Part shown: positions 35,944 to 42,844 of the stretch, piece after piece
Position numbering within the stretch: the first letter of the stretch is position 1
Layout of the letters: every line of letters starts with the position of its first letter
Assembly (NCBI RefSeq): GCF_022811645.1
Contig: NZ_CP094534.1
Span: forward strand, 3,720,001-3,784,000
Source of the DNA: Hymenobacter monticola
GTDB taxonomy: Bacteria > Bacteroidota > Bacteroidia > Cytophagales > Hymenobacteraceae
DNA length: 64,000 nt
Reading direction: 5' to 3'
Program-made: the position numbers and the translations under genes
Notes under the pieces: model-generated
What the model was told of the DNA's origin: nothing
The model's database searches: none
What the model saw: only the letters and a program-made list of their open reading frames with translations

Positions 35944-36045
35944 CTGTCATCCTGAGCGCAGCGAAGGACCTTATCACCCAAGAACAGTTTGCAGTAATTA
36001 TTGCTTCAAACGGGATAAGGTCCTTCGCTGCGCTCAGGATGACAG
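35944..36045. repeat. Perfect 32-bp inverted repeat, TGTCATCCTGAGC family
   Basis: Arms of 32 bases (core TGTCATCCTGAGCGCAGCGA) pair perfectly around a 38-base AT-rich loop. A second copy near 55.1 kb shares the core. It is 12 bases after the aminotransferase stop and ends about 10 bases before the kinase start. Confidence 0.92.
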
Positions 36046-36054
36046 CCTTTTGCT

Positions 36055-37065
36055 TTGAGCTTGCCTACATCTGATTCCTCCCTGCAAACGCTGTTCAACG
36101 ACTTCAACAAGCTGCGCGTCCTCATCATCGGCGACGTGATGGTGGATGCTTACGTGTGGGGCCGCGCCACGCGCCTCTCGCCCGAGGCGCCGGTGCCGGT
36201 GGTGCACGTGGCCCGAACCGAAAACCGCCTCGGCGGGGCCGCCAACGTGGCCCTCAACGTGCAGGCCCTCGGCGCCACGCCGCTGCTGTGCGCCGTAATT
36301 GGTACCGACGCGGGCGGCGACCAATTGCTGCAGCTGCTGCACGAGAGCGGCCTGCCCGCCGATGGCATCCTGCGCAGCGCCCAGCGGCCCACCACGGTGA
36401 AGCAGCGCATCCTGGCCCAGGGCCAGCAGCTGCTGCGCATCGACTCGGAAGTGGAAACCGACCTGAACACCGACGAAAGCGCCCAGCTGCTCTCGGCCTA
36501 CGACGACCTGCTGGCCCGCGCCGACGTGGTGGTGTTTGAAGATTACGACAAGGGCGTGCTCAGCGAATCCATTATTACCGAGTGCATTGCCCGGGCCCGG
36601 CAGCGCGGCATCCCAACGGTGGTCGACCCCAAAAAGAATAACTTCCTGGCCTACCGTCACTGCACCCTGTTCAAGCCCAACCTGAAAGAGCTGCGCGAGG
36701 GCCTGAAGCTGGAATTTGGCGACCCGGTGGCCGACCGCCCCGGCTTCGAGGCCGCGGTAGCGCGGTTGCAGGAGGTACTCACGCCGGAAATCGTGCTGGT
36801 GACACTGTCGGAATACGGCGTATTTGCGCAGCAGCAAGGGCAGAAAACCTACCTGCCGGCCCACCTACGCACTATTTCTGATGTGTCGGGCGCGGGTGAT
36901 ACCGTCATCAGCATCGCGGCGCTGTGCGTGGCGCTGGGGCGGCCGGCGGCCTTCACGGCGGCGCTGGCCAACCTGGGCGGTGGGCTGGTGTGCGAGCAAG
37001 TGGGCGTGGTGCCCGTGCAGAAACAGCGGCTGCTGGAAGAAGCCCGGGAAGCAGGGCTACTGTGA
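36055..37065 (+). CDS. rfaE1: PfkB-family D-glycero-beta-D-manno-heptose-7-phosphate kinase-like protein
   Basis: A 336-residue ribokinase-fold protein equivalent to the N-terminal half of HldE. IIGDVMVDAYVWGRATRLSP and EAPVPVV are characteristic, GGAANVA binds the sugar, FEDYDKGVL and VVDPKKNN are typical, and DVSGAGDT near residue 280 has the catalytic Asp. The expected role is phosphorylation of heptose-7-phosphate for ADP-heptose (LPS core) synthesis. No ATG is available; translation starts at TTG here or at the TTG two codons later. The last 40 codons are duplicated about 1.1 kb downstream. Confidence 0.85.
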   Translation: MSLPTSDSSLQTLFNDFNKLRVLIIGDVMVDAYVWGRATRLSPEAPVPVVHVARTENRLGGAANVALNVQALGATPLLCAVIGTDAGGDQLLQLLHESGLPADGILRSAQRPTTVKQRILAQGQQLLRIDSEVETDLNTDESAQLLSAYDDLLARADVVVFEDYDKGVLSESIITECIARARQRGIPTVVDPKKNNFLAYRHCTLFKPNLKELREGLKLEFGDPVADRPGFEAAVARLQEVLTPEIVLVTLSEYGVFAQQQGQKTYLPAHLRTISDVSGAGDTVISIAALCVALGRPAAFTAALANLGGGLVCEQVGVVPVQKQRLLEEAREAGLL

Positions 37066-37087
37066 CAGCGGCTGGTTGAATTACAGC

Positions 37088-37122
37088 AAAGGCCCCCGGC
37101 AGAACTCTGCCAGGGGCCTTTT
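37088..37122. terminator. Terminator between kinase and convergent lipoprotein gene
   Basis: AAAGGCCCCCGGCAGA pairs with TCTGCCAGGGGCCTTTT (small mismatch) around a short loop, followed by T residues on the plus strand. Confidence 0.78.
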
Positions 37123-37161
37123 ACTTGATAAGATTGCGCGAGATGGCGCGGGCCGGGCCGG

Positions 37162-37944
37162 CTATCGGCCCCAAGTCACGTTGGTATAACCCGTAAAGCC
37201 GCCTGCCGATGGGTACGAGCGGGCAAATCGGACGGTCTTCCCGTTCGGGAAGGTGCTGATGAAGGGTGCGATGCAGGAATCCGTCCTGGGGTTGTCATTC
37301 AGCACAACCATGGTGACGTACGGGCGGACGTTTTGGGCCGTAAGGACGGAAAAAGGGATGGTGTCGGAAAAGCCGGTCGTCAAGTTGTTGCGGTAAAGCC
37401 TGGAGAATTTGAAGCTGGATAGGTCCAGCCCGCCGTCGTAGCCAACCGGCAGGTCGAGAAAAACCCGGTGGTAAAGGGCTCGGGTATCGGTGGTAATGGT
37501 TGTTTTGCGCACTCCGCTCACAATTAAGCGCTTGTTTGCGTTGTCGCTGCGGTAGGTGATGTCGTAATAGTTTTGGGGGCCCAGCAGCCTGCGGCCGAGG
37601 TGAACGGTTTGGGGCAGGAGGTAGGTAGCCGCTGTGGTCGCGATTTCGTCGGTGTAGTAGGTGCCGTAGCTAACGGTTCCGACCGACTTATAAATCTGCA
37701 AACGGTGGGCACCGGCCGCAACATTTGCAAGGGAAAAGCTGCCGTCGGCGTCGGTTGTGGTACTGGTAGCGGGGGCATCGTAGAGGCTGATAACGGTGCC
37801 GCTGTGGTCGGGCAGCAAGGCGCCGGCTTCGTCGTGGAGCACTACTTTTCCGGTGAACGTGGTCGTCGGTGCGGCGGCTTCTTCGTGTTTGCCACATCCG
37901 ACAAGGGCCGCGCTTAAAGCCAGTGCGACGCAGGTGCGGACCAT
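37162..37944 (-). CDS. Hypothetical lipoprotein with carboxypeptidase-regulatory-like domain
   Basis: A 260-residue protein starting MVRTCVALALSAALVGC, a clear lipoprotein signal; an ATG eight codons earlier is also possible. Residues 25-110 form a CarboxypepD_reg/SdrD-B-like beta sandwich (FTGKVVLHDEAGALLPDHSG, TTTDADGSFSLANVAAGAHR). The rest is beta-rich and unrecognised. Likely outer-membrane anchored. It lies between the kinase gene and the stray copy of its 3' end. Confidence 0.7.
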   Translation of the reverse strand: MVRTCVALALSAALVGCGKHEEAAAPTTTFTGKVVLHDEAGALLPDHSGTVISLYDAPATSTTTDADGSFSLANVAAGAHRLQIYKSVGTVSYGTYYTDEIATTAATYLLPQTVHLGRRLLGPQNYYDITYRSDNANKRLIVSGVRKTTITTDTRALYHRVFLDLPVGYDGGLDLSSFKFSRLYRNNLTTGFSDTIPFSVLTAQNVRPYVTMVVLNDNPRTDSCIAPFISTFPNGKTVRFARSYPSAGGFTGYTNVTWGR

Positions 37945-38111
37945 TTGAACGGGTACTTGAGCGAACATTAAGAACGGGCTGAAAAGTGGAAGGGGACCTT
38001 GGTTGGCTAAAGTAGGTCGTAGAAAATCAATGCCGGCCCAACGTCGTTGCCGCTGCTGCTATCGTGCGGGTAAGCGCGTCTGCAAAGCACCATCGTGCTC
38101 GGTGCGGGGCG

Positions 38112-38231
38112 GCGGCCTTCACGGCGGCGCTGGCCAACCTGGGCAGCGGGCTGGTGTGCAAGCAGGTGGGCGTGATGCCCGTGCAGAAACAGCGGCGGCT
38201 GGCAGAAGCCCGGGAAGCGGAGCTAATTTGA
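38112..38231 (+). pseudogene. Duplicate of the last 40 codons of the PfkB kinase gene
   Basis: Aligned by eye without gaps to the kinase 3' end beginning at 36946, 109 of 120 bases match and the frame and TGA stop are kept. Seven of the nine changed codons alter the amino acid (for example Gly to Ser, Glu to Lys, Leu to Arg), which suggests no selection on the copy. Similarity stops upstream of about 38105, so there is no start or catalytic part. Confidence 0.9.
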
Positions 38232-38429
38232 TTGTACGTTAAACCGCCAGATTAAAAAGGCTGCTAAAGAGCAGCAAAAAAGGATTTGCCAGACTCTATT
38301 CCAGGGTGAATGTTTTTTTGCTGGCTCACCCAAAAAACCTCCACTCATCAGCTCCGCCAACAGCAATACTACTACAAACAGCCCTTTAGCAACCGACAAA
38401 ACCGAATTAAAAAAACGGTTGAGCTTCAT
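38223..38429 (-). CDS. Small two-helix membrane protein
   Basis: A 68-residue predicted protein, MKLNRFFNSVLSVAKGLFVV..., with hydrophobic helices at about residues 12-28 and 46-61 and a charged loop (EPAKKHSPWNR). No family recognised. The gene ends inside the kinase-tail duplicate on the other strand: its stop overlaps that fragment's terminal codons. Real expression is plausible but unproven. Confidence 0.45.
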   Translation of the reverse strand: MKLNRFFNSVLSVAKGLFVVVLLLAELMSGGFLGEPAKKHSPWNRVWQILFCCSLAAFLIWRFNVQSN

Positions 38430-38488
38430 CTTTAGAGGATTTGGATTTTTTGTGTATGTGAGGCTGCTAGGGCTGTGCCTAGCCAAAG

Positions 38489-39052
38489 TTAATTGTAGTT
38501 GGCGATGCTCCTCACCACCCGCGCCGGGTTGCCCACGGCCAGCGAGTAGGGCGGAATGTCCTTCGTGACCACCGAGCCCGCCCCGATGACGCAGCCCGCG
38601 CCGATACTCACGCCGGGGCACACAATGGTGCCGCCGCCAAGCCAGCAGTCGTCGCCGATGCTGATGGGAAGGGCCAGCTCCAGGCTGCGGCGCACGGCGG
38701 CGTCGAGCGGGTGGGTGGCGGCGTAAAGCTGCACGCCGGGGCCGAACAGCACGTTGGAGCCAATAGTGACGCGCGCAGCGTCGAGCACCACACAATTCAC
38801 GTTGAAATACACGTTGTCGCCGCAGTAGATGTGGCTGCCGTAGTCGCAGTGGAAGGGTGGCTCCACCCACAGGTTGCGGCCGGTGTGGGGAATGAGCTCG
38901 GCCAGAATTTTGCGGGACGCATCCGTGACGAGGTATTCCGTGACGTTGAGGCGGTGCAGGAGGCGCTTGGCGCGGGTGCGCGCCGCCAGTAGCTCGGGGT
39001 CGAAGGCGGCGTAGAACTCGCCGGCCAGCATTTTTTCCTGCTCCGTGGGCAT
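38489..39052 (-). CDS. Sugar O-acetyltransferase (maltose/galactoside acetyltransferase family)
   Basis: A 187-residue hexapeptide acyltransferase. The N-terminal Mac domain starts MPTEQEKMLAGEFYAAFDPE; a left-handed beta helix follows (HIYCGDNVYFNVNCVVLDAA, ISIGDDCWLGGGTIVCPGVS). The catalytic histidine is in YAATHPLD near residue 116. It transfers acetyl from acetyl-CoA to a sugar hydroxyl, possibly a detoxification or exopolysaccharide function. Length is normal for the family. Confidence 0.93.
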   Translation of the reverse strand: MPTEQEKMLAGEFYAAFDPELLAARTRAKRLLHRLNVTEYLVTDASRKILAELIPHTGRNLWVEPPFHCDYGSHIYCGDNVYFNVNCVVLDAARVTIGSNVLFGPGVQLYAATHPLDAAVRRSLELALPISIGDDCWLGGGTIVCPGVSIGAGCVIGAGSVVTKDIPPYSLAVGNPARVVRSIANYN

Positions 39053-39097
39053 GATGATGGGGCGTTGAAGAGGTCAGCCGAAGCGCGGCTTGGGGCG

Positions 39098-40351
39098 TTA
39101 GCGGGTGAGCAGGTCGCGGAGCCAGCGCTGGGTTTCGGGTCCGGCTTCCTGGCCTACTGTAGTGAGGAAGGCTTCGGTGGTGGCGGTTTTTTGTGCGGCG
39201 GTGGCGGCCAGGATGCTGGTGAACTTATCGTTGCCCACGCGGGTGTGCAGGGCGTGCAGCACGGCCGTGCCCTTGGCATACACCACGCGGCGGGTAGTGG
39301 GGTAGTCGAATTTGCTACGGTCGAAACCGATAATCCCGGGGGCGCCAACGGCCGCTTTGAGCCGGGTGTCTAGTTCCAACCGAAAGCCGGTGGTATCGCC
39401 GCTGGCTTGCAGGTAGAGCAGGCTGGAATAAGTGGCAAAAGCCTCGTTAAGCCACTCCTCGTAGCTGCTGACGGAGCCGTAGGCCCACCACTTGTGGCTG
39501 ATTTCATGCGCCAGAATCAGCAGCTCGTCGCGTTTGCGCACATCGAAGTCCGAGTAGGTGATGTCCACGGCGTTGTCGAGCAGGCCGGCGGCGTTGCGGT
39601 TGGTGCCGGGCAGCAGCACCGTGAAGCGCGGAATGGCATCGCGCCGGCCAATGCTCTGGTTGTAGAAAGCCACAATGTCCGTGGCTTTGGTCAGCAGCAC
39701 GGTATCGGCCGGGAGTAGGGGGCCGGCTTTCACTACCGCGACGGGTGGCCCGGGCGCTGAGGATGCCAGGCGCTGGAAATCGCGGGATATCAGCGCGGTG
39801 GGCTCGATGGCGGAGGTGGCGCCCCGAAACGTGAAGCGCCCGCTGCGGTGGGCGGCCGGCGGCCGGGTGCTCACCACGTCGTAGCCGGCGGGCGCCTGCA
39901 CCTCCAGCTCGTATTTCGTCAGTTCGTCTTCTTTGTAGGGCAAGAAGGGCACCCAAACGGTGTTTCGGCTGAATTCCAGCACGTGCTCGGTGGCATACCG
40001 GGCCGTCAGGGTGCCTTCGTAGGTGACGGTGATGCGGTGGGGCTGCTGGTTGCCGGGCGGGTAATGTAGCGTGATGCCCTGCAGCGTATCCTGAAAACCC
40101 GCGTACCAGTAGGGCTTCGTGACCACCTGCCGCGCTCGCGGGCTGCGTACCGACAGTACCCGAAAGCTTCGGTTCAAATTCAGCAGCACGGGGGCGGGGG
40201 CCGCTCCGGCGGGCAGCCGCAGGGTGTAGCGGCACCAGAAATGCTTGCTGCCGGGCTCCACCTTAAGGAGAATCTGCGCGCGGGGCTGAGCCCACGCCAT
40301 CGGGGCTAGGCCCAGCAGGCCGAGCAGGAAAACTAGGGGAAGCCTCGGCAC
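39098..40351 (-). CDS. M1-like zinc metallopeptidase, exported
   Basis: A 417-residue protein with signal peptide (residues 1-21, ending AWAQ) and a GTG start that overlaps the stop of the PhnA-domain gene by one base (TAGTG). The gluzincin motif LAHEISHKWWAYG lies near residue 280 with the third ligand in EWLNEAFATYSSLLYL. Only the N-terminal beta domain and catalytic domain of aminopeptidase N are present; the long C-terminal helical domain is absent. Translational coupling to the upstream gene is likely. Confidence 0.82.
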   Translation of the reverse strand: MPRLPLVFLLGLLGLAPMAWAQPRAQILLKVEPGSKHFWCRYTLRLPAGAAPAPVLLNLNRSFRVLSVRSPRARQVVTKPYWYAGFQDTLQGITLHYPPGNQQPHRITVTYEGTLTARYATEHVLEFSRNTVWVPFLPYKEDELTKYELEVQAPAGYDVVSTRPPAAHRSGRFTFRGATSAIEPTALISRDFQRLASSAPGPPVAVVKAGPLLPADTVLLTKATDIVAFYNQSIGRRDAIPRFTVLLPGTNRNAAGLLDNAVDITYSDFDVRKRDELLILAHEISHKWWAYGSVSSYEEWLNEAFATYSSLLYLQASGDTTGFRLELDTRLKAAVGAPGIIGFDRSKFDYPTTRRVVYAKGTAVLHALHTRVGNDKFTSILAATAAQKTATTEAFLTTVGQEAGPETQRWLRDLLTR

Positions 40352-40560
40352 TAGGCTTTCTTCAGAAACTCGGTTTTGAGCACCATGGTGCTGCCGCCGG
40401 CGCGGCCTTCAATCTCGGCGGGGCTGTTGGTGAGGCGTATATTCTTGACCAGTGTGCCACGCTTGAGGGTAAGCGAGGAGCCTTTTACCTTGAGGTCTTT
40501 GATGAGGGTAACGGCGTCGCCTTCGGCGAGCAGGGTGCCGTTGCTGTCTTTTACGTCCAT
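40351..40560 (-). CDS. PhnA/YjdM C-terminal domain protein lacking the zinc ribbon
   Basis: A 69-residue protein: [40 protein letters not shown] and [20 protein letters not shown] match the PhnA_C (SH3-like) domain throughout. The N-terminal zinc-ribbon with its four cysteines found in full-length YjdM is missing. The function is unclear despite the historical alkylphosphonate label. The start was placed where homology begins; upstream in-frame sequence is a repeat arm. Confidence 0.8.
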   Translation of the reverse strand: MDVKDSNGTLLAEGDAVTLIKDLKVKGSSLTLKRGTLVKNIRLTNSPAEIEGRAGGSTMVLKTEFLKKA

Positions 40561-40581
40561 GGAGTGGAAAGGAATATAGTT

Positions 40582-40687
40582 GAACGATGTAGAGACGCAT
40601 ATTTGCGTCTCGTCGGTCGCGCCATTTGGTTTTGTGCTGCTATCATTGTTCAACGACGAGACGCAAATATGCGTCTCTACATCGTTC
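40582..40687. repeat. Perfect 34-bp inverted repeat, GTAGAGACGCA family
   Basis: Arms of 34 bases (starting GAACGATGTAGAGACGCATA) pair perfectly around a 38-base loop. Each arm is itself nearly palindromic (GAGACGCA...TGCGTCTC), so a cruciform or nested fold is possible. Relatives lie near 2.2 and 5.2 kb. Confidence 0.92.
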
Positions 40688-40702
40688 TGCGGGGGCTAAG
40701 TT

Positions 40703-40894
40703 TTAGTGCCGGAACAGCATCAGATAAGCCAGAAAAAACAGGGGCGAAAGACTACCCAGCGTCACGAGCACCACCATCACGGTTTCGACGGTCGAGCGCT
40801 CGGACCGGCGCAGGTACCAGCGCCACATGAACACCAACAGCGCCAGCAGCAGGGCTAGCGTGAGGTAAAAGACGGGGCTGAAGGTGGTGGCCAT
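40703..40894 (-). CDS. Small two-helix membrane protein
   Basis: A 63-residue protein, with TM helices at about residues 6-23 and 37-58 separated by a basic loop (RWYLRRSERST) that predicts a cytoplasmic loop. No family recognised. It follows the 93-residue hypothetical gene in the same direction and precedes a repeat. Confidence 0.55.
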   Translation of the reverse strand: MATTFSPVFYLTLALLLALLVFMWRWYLRRSERSTVETVMVVLVTLGSLSPLFFLAYLMLFRH

Positions 40895-40898
40895 AATG

Positions 40899-41180
40899 TT
40901 AGTAATTTTCGGGAGGATGCTTGGGAAACCAAATACCTCGAAAGCTTATAAGCCCAATGTTGGGCAGCACATGGTTCTGCTCAAGCTCATCAAGATTTTG
41001 AATTATACGGTATCGAAACGCTGGGATTTGACCGTTCGCGAACAGCATCTTTGAAACAAGGCTTTCAGCATCTTCAATACTATAAGCAGTCACACCTATG
41101 CCAAGTCCATGATTTGCAGGCGCAGTGAACTCTAACCAGTATTTGATTAGAAGAGAGTTGCTAGCAACAAGGTCTTTCAT
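40899..41180 (-). CDS. Conserved hypothetical protein, AT-rich gene
   Basis: A 93-residue protein. KYWLEFTAPANHGLGIGVTA, AESLVSKMLFANG and NHVLPNIGLISFRGIWFP recall a small uncharacterised family in Bacteroidota that I know only as hypothetical, with KYWFEF, GVTA and NHVLPN...RGIWFP conserved. The start ATG overlaps the hemE stop by one base (TAATG), so it is likely cotranslated with hemE. Base composition is far more AT-rich than hemE, pointing to separate origin. Confidence 0.65.
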   Translation of the reverse strand: MKDLVASNSLLIKYWLEFTAPANHGLGIGVTAYSIEDAESLVSKMLFANGQIPAFRYRIIQNLDELEQNHVLPNIGLISFRGIWFPKHPPENY

Positions 41181-42205
41181 TACCCCCGCCAGCCCTTCAC
41201 CGTGTCCACGAACACGCGGACATTGTCGGGGTCGGTATCCGGATACACGCCGTGGCCGAGGTTGGCGATGTGGGGGCCGCCGGCAAACTGGCGCAGCATG
41301 GTTTCGGTAGCCGCTTTCACCTGCTCGCGGGTGCCGTAGAGGGCGCAGGGGTCGAGGTTGCCTTGCAGGGTTTTGTTGCCGGCCTGCTGGCGCACCTGGG
41401 CCGGGTCCTGGTTCCAGTCGAGGCCGATGGTGCGGCAGGCGGTGGCGGCAAACTCCGGCACGGCCCACCAGGCGCCTTTGGCAAACACCGTGACGGGCAC
41501 GAGCGGGGCCAGGGCTTCGGTGATTTCGGCGATGTAGCGGGCCGAAAACTCCGTGTAGTGCGCGGGCGGCAGGGTGCCGGCCCAGGAATCAAAAATCTGC
41601 ACCACCTGGGCCCCGGCCGCTACCTGGGCTTTCAGGTAGGCAATGGTGGTGGCGGTTATTTTGGCCAGCAGCTGGTGGGCCAGGGCGGGCTCGCGGTAGA
41701 GCATGCCGCGGGCTTTGCTGAAGGTTTTGGAGCCGTGGCCTTCCACCATGTAGGCCAGCAGCGTCCAGGGGGCGCCGGCGAAGCCGATGAGGGGCACGCG
41801 GCCATTAAGGGCTTTTTTGGTGATGCGCAGGGCTTCGAGCACGTAGCCGAGGCCTTCCTCCGGGTCGGGGATGCGGAGCTTGTCGATGTCGGCGGCAGAC
41901 TTGATGGTTTCCGGGAACAGGGGGCCGCGGGCTTCCACCATTTCGTAGCGCAGGCCCATGGCGTCGGGCACCACCAGGATGTCGGAGAAGATGATGGCGG
42001 CGTCCACGTCCAGCGCGTCGATGGGCTGGATGGTGACTTCGGCGGCCAGCTCGGGCGTTTCCACCAGCTCTTTAAAGCCGGAGAGGCGGGCGCGCAGGGC
42101 GCGGTATTCGGGTAGGATGCGGCCGGCCTGGCGCATCAGCCAAACAGGCGTGCGCTCGGTGGCTTCGCCACGGGCAGCACGGAGGAAAAGGTCGTTTTTC
42201 AGCAT
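41180..42205 (-). CDS. hemE: Uroporphyrinogen decarboxylase
   Basis: A 341-residue protein of standard length. The N-terminal [20 protein letters not shown] holds the invariant arginines, and [12 protein letters not shown] carries the catalytic aspartate; [18 protein letters not shown] and DSWAGTLPP are also diagnostic. It decarboxylates the four acetate chains of uroporphyrinogen III to coproporphyrinogen III in haem synthesis. No other hem gene is in the window. A TACCTTTG box lies 8 bases ahead of the ATG. Confidence 0.97.
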   Translation of the reverse strand: MLKNDLFLRAARGEATERTPVWLMRQAGRILPEYRALRARLSGFKELVETPELAAEVTIQPIDALDVDAAIIFSDILVVPDAMGLRYEMVEARGPLFPETIKSAADIDKLRIPDPEEGLGYVLEALRITKKALNGRVPLIGFAGAPWTLLAYMVEGHGSKTFSKARGMLYREPALAHQLLAKITATTIAYLKAQVAAGAQVVQIFDSWAGTLPPAHYTEFSARYIAEITEALAPLVPVTVFAKGAWWAVPEFAATACRTIGLDWNQDPAQVRQQAGNKTLQGNLDPCALYGTREQVKAATETMLRQFAGGPHIANLGHGVYPDTDPDNVRVFVDTVKGWRG

Positions 42206-42213
42206 AGAAGGCG

Positions 42214-42221
42214 CAAAGGTA
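42214..42221 (-). promoter_or_regulatory. -7 box TACCTTTG, 8 bases before hemE
   Basis: On the minus strand this exact TAnnTTTG box sits just ahead of the start codon; no convincing -33 TTG was found at the right distance. Confidence 0.45.
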
Positions 42222-42254
42222 CTTCCGGTACCACGACTGCCCGGAGATGCGCCG

Positions 42255-42740
42255 CTATGGAATCGAAATTTTGCCAGACATGACTAAGACAGAGAAACGG
42301 CTAGGTTCGGAAAACATCTTATAAAGCTCCTGCAGCTCTTCCGGACTGTGAGCACTGCCCCGCAATCGAACGGAATCCTGATGAGTCAATATGTGGCAGT
42401 GGTACGAAAGAAACACATGGGTCAGGGTGTCAGTGCTGGTGACTACCGTGTCGAGCCGGACCCCATTGCCTTTGTTGACAATGCTAATGTGTTGACTATC
42501 TAAGGTTCGTTTTATATCCCTTTCGTCCCATGAGTCAGGAAGGTTATTGAACGTGACTGGCCCTTCAAAGACAGTGCTGTCAGAACTCCTGATTTTTAAG
42601 GTAACTTCTGACTCACTGTCGCTCCCGTTTTGAAAATAGAAGACGGTCCGGTACATCTTATCCTTTGAGGTAGCGGTCGATTCGGAACCACACCCGACGA
42701 GTAAAAGCAGGAAGGGCAGAAAAACTGATTTGACGTTCAT
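42255..42740 (-). CDS. Hypothetical lipoprotein, AT-rich gene
   Basis: A 161-residue protein starting [17 protein letters not shown] with a lipobox. The mature part is predicted beta-rich ([40 protein letters not shown]). No domain recognised. Codon use is AT-richer than neighbours, as in the hypothetical gene downstream of hemE. A short inverted repeat (TAATGAAGTT/AACTTCATTA) lies just upstream. Confidence 0.65.
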   Translation of the reverse strand: MNVKSVFLPFLLLLVGCGSESTATSKDKMYRTVFYFQNGSDSESEVTLKIRSSDSTVFEGPVTFNNLPDSWDERDIKRTLDSQHISIVNKGNGVRLDTVVTSTDTLTHVFLSYHCHILTHQDSVRLRGSAHSPEELQELYKMFSEPSRFSVLVMSGKISIP

Positions 42741-42746
42741 ATGCAA

Positions 42747-42784
42747 TAATGAAGTTAGTGCATTTTCATGCTCCAACTTCATTA
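42747..42784. promoter_or_regulatory. Inverted repeat TAATGAAGTT...AACTTCATTA
   Basis: Ten-base arms separated by 18 bases lie 7 bases upstream of the lipoprotein start. Position suggests an operator or an mRNA leader structure; no protein partner is known. Confidence 0.4.
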
Positions 42785-42790
42785 CTACAC

Positions 42791-42824
42791 GCGAGATACC
42801 TCGGCTACGCTCGGCTTGACGGTC
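42791..42824 (-). repeat. Single arm related to the CGTCATGCCGAGC repeat
   Basis: GCGAGATACCTCGGCTACGC followed by TCGGCTTGACG matches the reverse complement of the left arm near 53.8 kb with a few changes. No second arm is nearby. Confidence 0.5.
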
Positions 42825-42844
42825 AAATCAGCTATTTAACCCTG

